Under the pieces are notes generated by a model. The model saw only the letters and a program-made list of their open reading frames with translations, did no database searches and was not told the DNA's origin. A DNA stretch of 7,861 nt, from contig JAITPT010000058.1 of NCBI GenBank assembly GCA_031289285.1, positions 1 to 7,861 of the forward strand, written 5' to 3'. The DNA comes from Puniceicoccales bacterium (lineage in GTDB: Bacteria > Verrucomicrobiota > Verrucomicrobiia > Opitutales > UBA953). The position numbers and the translations under genes were made by a program. Below, piece after piece: positions 1 to 6,512 of the stretch (position 1 is the first letter of the stretch; each line of letters begins with the position of its first letter).

Positions 1-203
1 TCCTCACGGGGTTTGGAGAGCAACTCGTCCCTTGGCGTGACGGGAAGACCGAACAGCGATTGGAGTGTGGAAATCGTCCCCACGAGCAGCCCGCGCGTGG
101 TTCCTATGTCTATGCCCTCGGCGCGACCTATGTCTATGCCCTCGGTGCGGGCGTTGTGCATCCAGCGTTGGTAAGTAGTCATGAGTTTGTCCGTTGTTTC
201 TGG
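1..203 (-). pseudogene. 3' fragment of a second Rpn-like nuclease gene (runs off window)
   Basis: This stretch repeats the C-terminal part of the neighbouring nuclease gene: positions 1-203 match 300-526. It is read on the minus strand, and the frame gives PETTDKLMTTYQRW, then two 8-residue units of the G-R-x-E-G-I-D-I type, then the LLVGTISTLQSLFGLP segment, before leaving the window at position 1. Homology ends abruptly at 203. Upstream sequence (204-241) does not continue the family and lies in a different frame from the intact gene, so the Rpn nuclease core is absent here. It is most likely the broken remainder of a tandem duplication. A short ATG-started peptide could still be made from the internal Met. 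What happens past the left edge is not visible. Confidence 0.75.
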
Positions 204-241
204 GTGTCGCGGAGTGTGGGTGCATGTCTGCAAGAGCACTC

Positions 242-1444
242 TCAGGCGTGGGCAAGTTGGCGGCGTTGGTGCTCAAGTTGGTCGCGCATTGTCTCAAGCT
301 CCTCACGGGGTTTGGAGAGCAACTCGTCCCTTGGCGTGACGGGAAGACCGAACAGCGATTGGAGTGTGGAAATCGTCCCCACGAGCAGCCCGCGCGTGGT
401 TCCAATGTCTATGCCCTCGGTGCGACCGATGCCTATGCCCTCGGCGCGACCAATGCCTATGCCCTCGGTGCGGACATTGTGCATCCAGCGTTGGTAAGTA
501 GTCATGAGTTTGTCCGTTGTTTCTGGTGTTAACGTGCGAGTGATTATTTTTTCAAGGGTTTGGGGTTCTATTTCGCTCCGCGTCGAAGTCAAGTATATCA
601 TCAAAATCTCACTGATCCGTTCGTCGGTTTCGGTGCGACACGCTTCGAGCAAATCGCGGTGTCGCACGAAGAACGCCTCAATTGCGGTTTCGATAGTTAC
701 GTTGGCGCGTTTGCTGTTGCCGCCGATGGTCGCCATCAAGTCGAGAAACATTTTCCCCTTTGCGGTGCCGACTAATTCGGCGGGATTCATCTGGCACAGG
801 TCGAGCAAAACGTAGTCGAAGCGCATGTCGAAGCGGCTCAGTTTTTTCAGGGCATCGGGCAGAGGCGAATACATGTGTTGGATGTTTGCTGGGTCGGGCC
901 AAGTGGCGGTGCCGTTGTAAATCACGATGGAAATGATGTGGGGCAGCGGCGTGTTCGGCGGGTGCATATCCATCCAATTTTCAAGGATGCCGACTTTGTA
1001 GCCTGCAAGGCGCAGGGGCATATTGCGGGCATAGCGGCTCTGCGCCTCGAAGTGAAAAAAGAACATCACCTCTGCGCCGCCGTCTTGAACCCGCAAACCA
1101 TCTTTGAGCGGGACACTGAAAATGAGGTCGGCGCGAAGTGCTTTGAGATTTCCGCCGACGAGTTCGCTGGGGCAGCGCTCCATGCGTTCCCAATCGAAAA
1201 GCGAGGCCTCTTGGGGAAATATTTTTGCGGCGATGGCGGCGGACTCGGCGGGGTTGCCAAAGAATGCTTTGAAAAGCGCGTCGTGGGGCAGTGCCACATT
1301 CGGAAATCGGTCGCACAAATCGGCGATCGAGCGCAAATCGTCGTAGGGCGCAAGACGCGCCCCGAGCGGGCGTTTGCGGCGGCGGCGGGAGGACGGCGCA
1401 GGGGAGGCGGGCGGCGCAGGAGCCGAGGAAGCAGCGGGAGACAT
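242..1444 (-). CDS. Rpn family recombination-promoting nuclease/putative transposase (Transposase_31-like)
   Basis: 400 residues, about the usual length. Rpn proteins are PD-(D/E)XK-fold DNA endonucleases of the cytoplasm, linked to RecA-independent recombination and, more recently, to phage defence. Visible signatures are PHDALFKAFF at residues 53-62 (family N-terminal motif), LRADLIF at 103-109 with the likely catalytic Asp106, and FFHFEAQS at 129-136 with Glu133 and Gln135 in place of the E-x-K pair. MPLRLAGY follows at 142-149. Residues 1-32 are Ala/Pro/Arg-rich and not conserved-looking. The C-terminal part carries three 8-residue Gly-Ile repeats (about 325-348), then a charged, probably coiled tail ending at QLAHA. 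The ATG at 1444 is chosen because translation further upstream runs through a dispersed repeat and into the divergent repair gene. No clear ribosome binding site is seen. It stands alone, divergent from the AlkD-like gene, with a broken copy of its tail directly downstream. Confidence 0.88.
   Translation of the reverse strand: MSPAASSAPAPPASPAPSSRRRRKRPLGARLAPYDDLRSIADLCDRFPNVALPHDALFKAFFGNPAESAAIAAKIFPQEASLFDWERMERCPSELVGGNLKALRADLIFSVPLKDGLRVQDGGAEVMFFFHFEAQSRYARNMPLRLAGYKVGILENWMDMHPPNTPLPHIISIVIYNGTATWPDPANIQHMYSPLPDALKKLSRFDMRFDYVLLDLCQMNPAELVGTAKGKMFLDLMATIGGNSKRANVTIETAIEAFFVRHRDLLEACRTETDERISEILMIYLTSTRSEIEPQTLEKIITRTLTPETTDKLMTTYQRWMHNVRTEGIGIGRAEGIGIGRTEGIDIGTTRGLLVGTISTLQSLFGLPVTPRDELLSKPREELETMRDQLEHQRRQLAHA
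404..475. repeat. Three 24-bp in-frame tandem repeats in the nuclease gene
   Basis: Units at 404-427, 428-451 and 452-475 share the core TATGCCCTCGGYGCG and encode, on the minus strand, R-[TA]-E-G-I-[GD]-I-G octapeptides. The broken copy has only two units (105-128 and 129-152). Glycine/isoleucine octad repeats near the C-terminus are common in Rpn proteins and the length keeps the frame, so copy number can change by slippage or unequal crossover without breaking the protein. Confidence 0.9.
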
Positions 1445-1478
1445 GTGCGTTGAGGGCGGGAAAGTTGGAAAGTTTTGA

Positions 1479-1549
1479 AACCACGGATGAACACGAATGG
1501 GCACGAATGGAAAAGGGCAAAATGCGCACGCGAAGACGCGAAGATGCGG
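1479..1549. repeat. Dispersed intergenic repeat signature (boilerplate type)
   Basis: The divergent spacer between the nuclease and AlkD-like genes contains an ACCACGGATGAACACGAATG-type stretch followed by GGGCACGAATGG (1480-1510), then a CGCGAAGACGCGAAGATGCGG stretch (1529-1549). From memory, near-identical strings are scattered through intergenic regions of many Verrucomicrobiota, Planctomycetota and related genomes, and often get mistranslated as the ends of hypothetical proteins. The assignment rests on recognition, not on a second copy in this window. The rest of 1445-1616 shows no clear promoter. Confidence 0.6.
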
Positions 1550-1616
1550 GGTGCGAAGGCGCGGCGGTGTGTTTGCAGTTGTCGCGGCAGGGACATGCGG
1601 CTTGCTTGGCAGCAAG

Positions 1617-2396
1617 ATGAGGCAAAAGAAAACACCCGAGACGCCCGCGCAACAACTGTCGTCGTCCACGCTACCGAGTGCGCCGAGTGCCGCGCAGATA
1701 CTCGGTGCGTTGGAAAAGCTCGCGAAGCCCAGCGACGCCGCGACAGCGCAATGCTTCTTCAAGACGGGACCTGGGCAATACGGGGAGGGCGATGTCTTCA
1801 TGGGGGTGCGGATGCCCGTGCTGCGCAAATTGGTGCGCGACACAGCCGCGCCGATTTTGGCAGAACTCGAAAGACTGCTTGCCGACCCGCGCCACGAAGC
1901 GCGGATGTGCGCACTGCTTTTTCTCTGCAAACGCTATGCGGCGGCGGCAAAAACGGGCGACACGGCGACACGCAAAGAGGTCTTCGATTTCTATCTCGCG
2001 CACACGAGCCGCATCAACAATTGGGACTTGGTGGACGTCTCCTGCGGCGGAGTTGTCGGCGAACATCTCCTCGGCGAGGCCGACAGGAGTGTGCTTGGGC
2101 GTCTGGCAGAAAGCGAAAATCTCTGGGAACAGCGCATCGCAATTGTCTCGACTTGGGCGTTCATCCGGCGCGATCAATTCGGCGACACGCTGGCACTGGC
2201 GGAGCGCCTGCTCGCGCACAAACACGATTTGATGCACAAAGCGACGGGCTGGATGTTACGGGAAGTCGGCAAACGCGACCGCACGGTTTTGGAGGCATTT
2301 CTGGCAAAACATTGCCGCGCCATGCCACGAACAGCACTGCGCTACGCCCTCGAACATTTCACGGAAACACAACGCAAAAAATACATGACGCGCTAA
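1617..2396 (+). CDS. DNA alkylation repair protein (AlkD-like HEAT-repeat glycosylase)
   Basis: 259 residues of the AlkD family (PF08713), cytoplasmic base-excision glycosylases built from HEAT-like helical repeats that remove positively charged alkylated bases such as N3- and N7-alkylpurines. Diagnostic segments are FFKTGPGQYGEGD at 47-59, GVRMPVLR at 63-70, NNWDLVD at 134-140, QRIAIVSTW at 172-180, HDLMHKATGWMLREVGKRD at 203-221 and MPRTALRYALEHF at 236-248. Trp136, Asp140, Arg173 and Trp212 sit where the AlkD aromatic/acidic active-site cleft residues are expected, so it looks active. The ATG at 1617 is preferred: the frame is open back to 1497, but that stretch is the dispersed repeat. 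No strong ribosome binding site is visible. It is a single gene, divergent from the nuclease gene and convergent with the FAD oxidoreductase. About 30 N-terminal Ser/Ala/Pro residues look like a non-conserved extension. Confidence 0.93.
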   Translation: MRQKKTPETPAQQLSSSTLPSAPSAAQILGALEKLAKPSDAATAQCFFKTGPGQYGEGDVFMGVRMPVLRKLVRDTAAPILAELERLLADPRHEARMCALLFLCKRYAAAAKTGDTATRKEVFDFYLAHTSRINNWDLVDVSCGGVVGEHLLGEADRSVLGRLAESENLWEQRIAIVSTWAFIRRDQFGDTLALAERLLAHKHDLMHKATGWMLREVGKRDRTVLEAFLAKHCRAMPRTALRYALEHFTETQRKKYMTR

Positions 2397-2426
2397 GCAC
2401 AGGCGTCTCGCCCCCCCCCTTTTTTT
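2387..2426 (+). terminator. Weak terminator-like signal after the AlkD-like gene
   Basis: GACGC (2387-2391) can pair with GCGTC (2403-2407) across an 11-nt loop that includes the TAA stop. It is followed by a run of nine C (2411-2419) and seven T (2420-2426). The stem is short and the T run is displaced, so factor-independent termination is only possible, not well supported. Confidence 0.3.
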
Positions 2427-2441
2427 CTCCCTTCCCTTCAA

Positions 2442-2506
2442 CCTAAAAACGGCAGTTAATGCGGGGCTGGATGCGTCCGAGCTTCCACTCAAAGTAGCGA
2501 GGAACC
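2442..2506. repeat. Modular intergenic repeat, copy A
   Basis: Two modules are shared with 7371-7455. The 24-bp stretch 2442-2465 is identical and direct to 7432-7455 (core CCTAAAAACGGCAGTTAATG). The 34-bp stretch 2473-2506 is a perfect inverted copy of 7371-7404 (core CTTCCACTCAAAGTAGCGAG), and a weaker match extends to 2459. It sits between the convergent AlkD-like and FAD oxidoreductase genes, ending 5 bp from the oxidoreductase stop, so it would be the 3' untranslated part of that transcript. Confidence 0.85.
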
Positions 2507-2511
2507 TTGTT

Positions 2512-3897
2512 TCACGCATCCGTGAAGAGGATTTTTTGCACTTTGGCGATGTCGGTGGAAGCGGGCGGGGTGTTGTCGGTTAGGGCGGTTGCGGCCAATG
2601 CGCCGACGCCTGCGCCTATGGCCATGCTGATATTTTGGACGCGGTAACTGGCGTGGGCTTCGTGGGTGCCGCTGATGCAACGCCCAGCGACGAGTAGGCC
2701 ATCCACGTTCTGCGGGATGACGCAGCGGGCGGGAATGTCGTAGGGTTTGACGCGGGCTGCGCTGCCTTGGACGGATTTGTCGCGGCGGTTCTCGGCTTGT
2801 CCGCTGCCGGCGGGATTGTGGATGTCTATCCCAAATGTCGCGCCGCGCACGATGGCGTCTGGCCAAGTGCGTCCCGCCACCAAATCGGCGCGTGTCAGCT
2901 GCGCCAAGCCACGGATGCGGCGGGTCTCGCGCACACCAATCACCGCCGGCATGTGGGAGATGTAGCAATGCTCATAACCGGGCAGATGTTTGCGCATAAA
3001 CGCGACCACGCGGACAGCTTGGCGGCGTCCATCGAGTTCGGCGCGGGTGAGGTCTTCCACGTTCGTGCCGAAGAGGCCGTTGACCTGCGTGGCGTTGACG
3101 CAGGCTTTGCCGCGACGCCCCATTTTGTAGGTGCGAACGACGCCGACGGTGGGCGGGAGTTCGCCGCTCTTTTGGGCGCGGGTGGTGACGCTTTCCCATG
3201 TTTCGCCGCCAGCAAGTTTCGCGCCGCGAGCGGCCTCTTCGCCGCCGCAGTGGCGAGCACCGTCGGCCACACCTTCGACGCAAAACTGGATGGTCATAGG
3301 TTGCACAAGGCCGTCGCCTTCGCGCCCGATGTCGCAGGGAACGCCCGCAGCGGCGGCGATGTCGGCGTCGCCCGTGGCATCAATGACGAGCTTGGCGTTG
3401 AGGGTGATGGTGCCTTGTTTGGAAAAAGCGCGGACGCCGGTGATGCGATTGCCGCGCAGAAGCGGGCCGGTCGCCCAAGTGTGGAGCAGCAGTTTGACAC
3501 CGGCTTGTTCCAACAAATCGGCGTAATGGAGGTCGGCGAGTTCGGGGTCGAAGTTGCCGACCTTGCGCTGTATCTCGCGCACGAGTCGGTTGCGCGCCAC
3601 CCTGCCCATCAGCGGCCACACGCGGGCGTGGACGCCCATGCCGCCGAGCCGCCCGTAGCGTTCAATGAGCAGCGTCTTGCAGCCGAGCCGTGCCGCATTG
3701 AGCGCGGCAGCGACGCCCGCCGGACCGCCGCCACAGACGAGGATGTCGGTGTCGTAAGTGAGGCCAGCGGGGCCGACGGGCGCGGGTGTGGCGGGAACGG
3801 CGGTGGTCGCGGCGGCTGCGGCGGCGAGGGGCGTGACGGCAAACGCGCCGAGGGCGGCGGTGGCAAACCATTGGCGGCGGGTGAGAGCGGGTGTCAT
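2512..3897 (-). CDS. Tat-exported FAD-dependent oxidoreductase (FAD_oxidored family)
   Basis: 461 residues. The N-terminus TRRQWFATAALGAF (6-19) followed by an Ala-rich stretch is a twin-arginine signal, implying folding with FAD in the cytoplasm and export to the periplasm. The mature part begins with a Rossmann dinucleotide fold: DILVCGGGPAG (51-61) binds the ADP moiety, and LLIERYGRLGGMG (76-88) contains the ribose-binding Glu79. LVIDATGDADIAAAAG (170-185) is a second FAD-contact motif, GVRETRRIRG (321-330) is typical of PF12831, and NVDGLLVAGRCISGTHEAHAS (397-417) is the C-terminal FAD motif. The substrate is unknown, possibly a sugar or polyol given its neighbour. The ATG at 3897 is chosen because it directly precedes the Tat signal; AAGG about 8 nt upstream is a possible ribosome binding site. 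It lies 65 bp downstream of the isomerase-like gene on the same strand, so both are probably one transcript. Confidence 0.9.
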   Translation of the reverse strand: MTPALTRRQWFATAALGAFAVTPLAAAAAATTAVPATPAPVGPAGLTYDTDILVCGGGPAGVAAALNAARLGCKTLLIERYGRLGGMGVHARVWPLMGRVARNRLVREIQRKVGNFDPELADLHYADLLEQAGVKLLLHTWATGPLLRGNRITGVRAFSKQGTITLNAKLVIDATGDADIAAAAGVPCDIGREGDGLVQPMTIQFCVEGVADGARHCGGEEAARGAKLAGGETWESVTTRAQKSGELPPTVGVVRTYKMGRRGKACVNATQVNGLFGTNVEDLTRAELDGRRQAVRVVAFMRKHLPGYEHCYISHMPAVIGVRETRRIRGLAQLTRADLVAGRTWPDAIVRGATFGIDIHNPAGSGQAENRRDKSVQGSAARVKPYDIPARCVIPQNVDGLLVAGRCISGTHEAHASYRVQNISMAIGAGVGALAATALTDNTPPASTDIAKVQKILFTDA

Positions 3898-3962
3898 GGC
3901 GGCGGCCTTGTGCCAGTTTCTCGGCAAACCGTCAAGGTGCCGCGCCATGCCGCGCTGCGCCG

Positions 3963-4871
3963 CTACCTTGTGGCGTCGGCGATGCCGCGAAAATAGCCGA
4001 TGCTTTCGGCTATGCCCAAGAGAGGGTTGCCCATGTCTTTTTCGTATTCGAGGGAGCAGACGCCGGTGTAGCCGATTTTGCGCAGGGTGCGCACGAGTGC
4101 GGGGAAGTCTATCAGGCCGCGCGGCAATTCGATGCCCTTGCCGGCTTTCGTAGCGGCGGTGACGTTTTTGATGTGGATGTCGTGGATGCGGTCGCCGTAG
4201 TCGAGCAGGGCTTTTACGGGGTCTTTGCCGTCGCGCAATTCGTGTCCGATGTCGAGACAAAGGCCGACGCGCTTGTCCATATTGGCGATGAGTTCGATGC
4301 CGCTCTGGGCATTGGGAAACAACTCCGGCATATCGGGGCCGTGGTTGTGAATAGCGTATTTGATGTCGTATTCCTGAACGAGTTCGTTGGCGATTTTGAG
4401 CAGCTCCGGCGACGCCGCCCGCTTCTTGCCCGCTGGTTTCCACGGCACACCGACAAGGGTTTTGACGCCCACGCGCTTGGCGTAGTCAAACGACTCGCGG
4501 AGCGCTTTTTCGCTGCCCACGTAAATCGGGCCGACGCCGTAGCCAGTGACTCCGAAGGTGGCGCATTTTTTGTGAAACGCCGCGATTTGCTCAGGCGAAC
4601 TTTTCAGCGGCAAATGGAAGTCTTTGATGCACAAAAAATGGACGTCCACGCTGCGCAGCATTTCGAGTGTTTTGTCGAGTTTGAACTTGTGAAACGTGTA
4701 GCCCGCGACGCCGAGCCGGAAGGCATCGAGCGGCGTGTGCCCAATGATTTTTGCGGGCGACGGCACGGCGGCAGTGGAAGCAGCAGCGGCGGCGGCGGAA
4801 GCGGCGGTGGTGCCCAAGAGCGGGAAGCCCGCGAGCAGTGCGCCGTGTTTGAGGAAGTTGCGTCTTTGCAT
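3963..4871 (-). CDS. Tat-exported sugar phosphate isomerase/epimerase-like TIM-barrel protein
   Basis: 302 residues. MQRRNFLKHGALLAGFPLLG (1-20) plus a long Ala/Ser stretch is a clear twin-arginine signal. The rest matches the xylose isomerase-like TIM barrel (AP endonuclease family 2 superfamily): FRLGVAGYTF (51-60), YGVGPIYVG (111-119), YAIHNHG (172-178), VGLCLDIGHE (202-211), IHDIHIKN (229-236) and CSLEYEKD (272-279). His175/His177, Asp207, His210, His232 and Glu275 are plausible divalent-metal ligands; the Glu often found on the fourth strand is not obvious. The actual sugar substrate cannot be read from sequence. Probably the first gene of an operon with the FAD oxidoreductase 65 bp downstream; both being exported suggests a shared periplasmic sugar or polyol modification. 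No Shine-Dalgarno precedes the ATG at 4871; the leader is a CAACC-type repeat instead. Confidence 0.9.
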   Translation of the reverse strand: MQRRNFLKHGALLAGFPLLGTTAASAAAAAASTAAVPSPAKIIGHTPLDAFRLGVAGYTFHKFKLDKTLEMLRSVDVHFLCIKDFHLPLKSSPEQIAAFHKKCATFGVTGYGVGPIYVGSEKALRESFDYAKRVGVKTLVGVPWKPAGKKRAASPELLKIANELVQEYDIKYAIHNHGPDMPELFPNAQSGIELIANMDKRVGLCLDIGHELRDGKDPVKALLDYGDRIHDIHIKNVTAATKAGKGIELPRGLIDFPALVRTLRKIGYTGVCSLEYEKDMGNPLLGIAESIGYFRGIADATR

Positions 4872-4872
4872 A

Positions 4873-4921
4873 GTTGGTTGGATGAATGCTTGGTTAGCTG
4901 GTCAGTTGGCTGGTTGGTTGA
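4873..4921. repeat. Degenerate CAACC/CTAACC repeat leader
   Basis: Read on the minus strand, this stretch is a run of degenerate 7-8-nt units such as CAACCAAC, CAGCCAAC and CTAACCAA, ending one base before the ATG of the isomerase-like gene. It would form the 5' untranslated leader of that gene. The remaining spacer to the acyltransferase start (4922-5078) is pyrimidine-rich; I see no confident promoter boxes. Confidence 0.6.
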
Positions 4922-5078
4922 AGGAAGGTGGTTAGAACCGCTACCAGCCGAAATTGTTCGTTCCCTCGGCTCCACCCGCCACCCTTCCCTCTGCCACTCG
5001 CCGCCTGCGTTCGCACATTCCCAATTCGCGCTTTTCCAAAACGGATTTTGCGCCTTTGATGCCCGCGCACTTTTTCGT

Positions 5079-5726
5079 ATGGCGCTCACCACCGACAATC
5101 CCATCTACACCATCGTCTATAATTTCGCGCGGGGCGTCGCCTCGCTCTTTGGGCGTTGGGACATCAGCGGCGTGGACTACATGCCCACCGGTGCCTGTCT
5201 GCTCGCCTGCAACCACCAAAGTTTCCTCGACCCGCCCCTCGTTGGTTGTTCGCTCAAAAGCGAAAGTTTTTTCTTCGCACGGAAGTCCCTTTTCAAAAAC
5301 CCACTCCTTGGATTCATCCTGCGCACCTGCAACTCCATCCCCGTTGACCGCGACGGCGGCTCCGACGTGGCGGCGTTCAAGCGCGTCTTCTCTCTCCTCA
5401 AAAATGGGCAAAGCCTCCTGATGTTTCCCGAGGGGACGCGCAGCAAAGACGGGCAGCTGCAAGAGGCGCAGGCAGGCATCGGTCTCATCGCTTGCAAAAC
5501 TCGTGTGCCAGTGGTGCCCGCACGTGTCTTCGGGACACGAGACATTTTGCCGAGGGGAAGCTGGTGGCTGCGCCCCAATGCACGCCTCACCGTCGTGTTC
5601 GCGCCGCCGATGCAGCCCGCCGAGTTTGACCCGGGCGCTGGTCACCCCGAACGTTTCGCAGAAGCCTCGCGACGCATCATGGAGCGCATCGCCGCGATAC
5701 AAGACGTCCCCGAAGAAATCGCGTAA
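5079..5726 (+). CDS. plsC: 1-acyl-sn-glycerol-3-phosphate acyltransferase (PlsC-like)
   Basis: 215 residues, a normal size for compact bacterial PlsC proteins. They transfer an acyl group to lysophosphatidic acid to make phosphatidic acid at the inner membrane. Motif I is NHQSFLDP (45-52), with the catalytic His46 and Asp51 of H-x4-D. An FFARKSLFKNP segment (65-75) matches block II. FPEGTRS (116-122) is motif III for phosphate binding, and VPVVPA (143-148) is motif IV. A moderately hydrophobic N-terminal helix (about 7-25) and the LLGFIL segment (76-81) fit membrane association. The ATG at 5079 is preferred because family similarity begins only a few residues later; no obvious Shine-Dalgarno precedes it. 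It is divergent from the Tat operon and convergent with the first ribbon-helix-helix gene. The exact acyl acceptor (lysophosphatidate or another lipid) cannot be settled from sequence. Confidence 0.92.
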   Translation: MALTTDNPIYTIVYNFARGVASLFGRWDISGVDYMPTGACLLACNHQSFLDPPLVGCSLKSESFFFARKSLFKNPLLGFILRTCNSIPVDRDGGSDVAAFKRVFSLLKNGQSLLMFPEGTRSKDGQLQEAQAGIGLIACKTRVPVVPARVFGTRDILPRGSWWLRPNARLTVVFAPPMQPAEFDPGAGHPERFAEASRRIMERIAAIQDVPEEIA

Positions 5727-5870
5727 CGCGACACAGACCGAGTGCTCAGCCAAAGCAGACCGAAGAGAAATGGTTACCGAGCATTCGCCGCTCGAACACC
5801 TGACGCCTCGACCCAACAACTCGCCGCGAACCGCACGCACGTCGTCTCCGCCTGTCGCCAATCGCGACCT

Positions 5871-6281
5871 TCACGCAGGAGAAGACGCGTCGCCCACCGA
5901 AACACCGTCCTTCGCGCCGACTGCGACGTCGGCGTTGCTGGCGACGTCGGCGTTGCTGGCGTCGAGCGCAGACTCGCTGACCGCCTCAGTGCAGACAGGC
6001 ACAAGCACCGGAGCCGAGACATCGTTCGCATTCGCGCTTGCATTCGCGCTTGCGCTCGCATTCGCGCTTGCATTCGCGCTTGCCGCAGGCGCGTCGTGCG
6101 GAGCACGCTCTTCAAGGTAGCGCAGCGCGACATTTTCAAGCCACTTGCTGACCGACATGTCCGCGTCCCACGCGGCTTTGTTGAAGGCGCGGACAGAGTC
6201 CGGTGCCATGCAAAGATTCAGCTTCTGCCGTGTCGTCCGTTTCAGGTCGCGTTTGCCTTTTCTAATTACGTAGCGTTTCAT
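5871..6281 (-). CDS. Ribbon-helix-helix-like DNA-binding protein with Ala/Asn/Ser-repeat tail
   Basis: 136 residues. Residues 1-20 are strongly basic. Residues 18-58 (from RQKLNLCM through the helix starting at SVRAFNKAAWDADMS to SKWLENVALRYLEE) have the beta strand, helix, turn, helix pattern of MetJ/Arc/CopG-type ribbon-helix-helix proteins, which bind DNA as dimers. The second half is low complexity: an (Ala-Ser/Asn) run at about 66-86 and two copies of an N-A-D-V-A-S hexapeptide at about 110-121. The ATG at 6281 is chosen because it starts the basic arm; the frame is open upstream into AT-rich sequence that does not look coding. It is divergent from a second protein of the same design, sharing a 231-bp spacer, which suggests autoregulation or mutual regulation. 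It could be a plasmid- or phage-type regulator or an orphan antitoxin; no toxin gene is adjacent. Confidence 0.72.
   Translation of the reverse strand: MKRYVIRKGKRDLKRTTRQKLNLCMAPDSVRAFNKAAWDADMSVSKWLENVALRYLEERAPHDAPAASANASANASASANASANANDVSAPVLVPVCTEAVSESALDASNADVASNADVAVGAKDGVSVGDASSPA
5923..5958. repeat. Perfect 18-bp tandem duplication in the RHH gene
   Basis: GCGACGTCGGCGTTGCTG occurs twice in a row (5923-5940 and 5941-5958). It is in frame and encodes the duplicated N-A-D-V-A-S unit of the low-complexity tail. Confidence 0.9.
6028..6081. repeat. 12-bp tandem repeat coding Ala-Ser/Asn tail
   Basis: Four copies of GCATTCGCGCTT (6028-6039, 6040-6051, 6058-6069 and 6070-6081) are interrupted by one 6-bp GCGCTC. 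The unit is in frame and encodes the Ala-Asn/Ser alternation of the ribbon-helix-helix protein tail. Being a multiple of 3, it can expand or contract without a frameshift. Confidence 0.92.
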
Positions 6282-6512
6282 GTGCCCATGTTCAAAATCA
6301 CTTCTTGCATTTATTTTCAACAAAAGATAGGCATTTCTCAAAAAATACGCCACAGAAAACAACCACAATGCACATTTTTCGAGAGAAAATCTTATGTAAT
6401 ATGCAAAAACACAATTACGTATAAAATTAAAAATACCCTCTCAAATGGAACAACTGAGGCGGATTTTCATCTTGTTTCCCGCAAATCCATGTTTAACCTT
6501 CTTTTTTTTCGT
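6282..6512. promoter_or_regulatory. AT-rich divergent regulatory spacer between the two RHH genes
   Basis: This 231-bp spacer is much richer in A/T than the flanking genes and should hold both promoters. The motif AATTACGTA, with palindromic core TACGTA, occurs at 6413-6421 and again at 6264-6272 just inside the first gene. AGAAAATCTTA at 6384-6394 recurs at 7081-7091. These are candidate operators for the ribbon-helix-helix proteins, but that link is inference. No convincing -35/-10 pair could be fixed, and pyrimidine-rich sequence rather than a Shine-Dalgarno precedes the start at 6513. Confidence 0.5.

Larger units (their letters stand above)
1..526. repeat. Near-identical tandem duplication (1-203 and 300-526)
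   Basis: Positions 1-104 and 300-403 look identical by eye, and the segments ending at 203 and 526 match again. The offset is 299 bp on one side and 323 bp on the other. The 24-bp difference is exactly one unit of the internal tandem repeat. Sequence 204-299 is not duplicated inside the window; it contains the last 19 codons of the intact gene (242-298). Most differences lie in the 24-bp repeat block and just beside it. Confidence 0.9.

Noticed and set aside
404..475. CRISPR-like array
   Set aside because: The 24-bp units are contiguous without spacers and encode an in-frame protein repeat.
4..532. Short open frames on both strands across the duplicated region
   Set aside because: They are shifted-frame readings of the nuclease tail and its broken copy.
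1445..1930. N-terminal extension of the nuclease frame
   Set aside because: It overlaps the AlkD-like gene in antisense and passes through the dispersed repeat; nuclease motifs begin well after 1444.
2767..3996. 409-codon plus-strand open frame over the FAD oxidoreductase
   Set aside because: It is fully antisense to a gene with clear FAD motifs; GC-rich DNA keeps the opposite strand open, and its translation shows no family pattern.
3891..5078. Long upstream extension of the acyltransferase frame
   Set aside because: It runs antisense through the isomerase gene. PlsC similarity starts only after the ATG at 5079.
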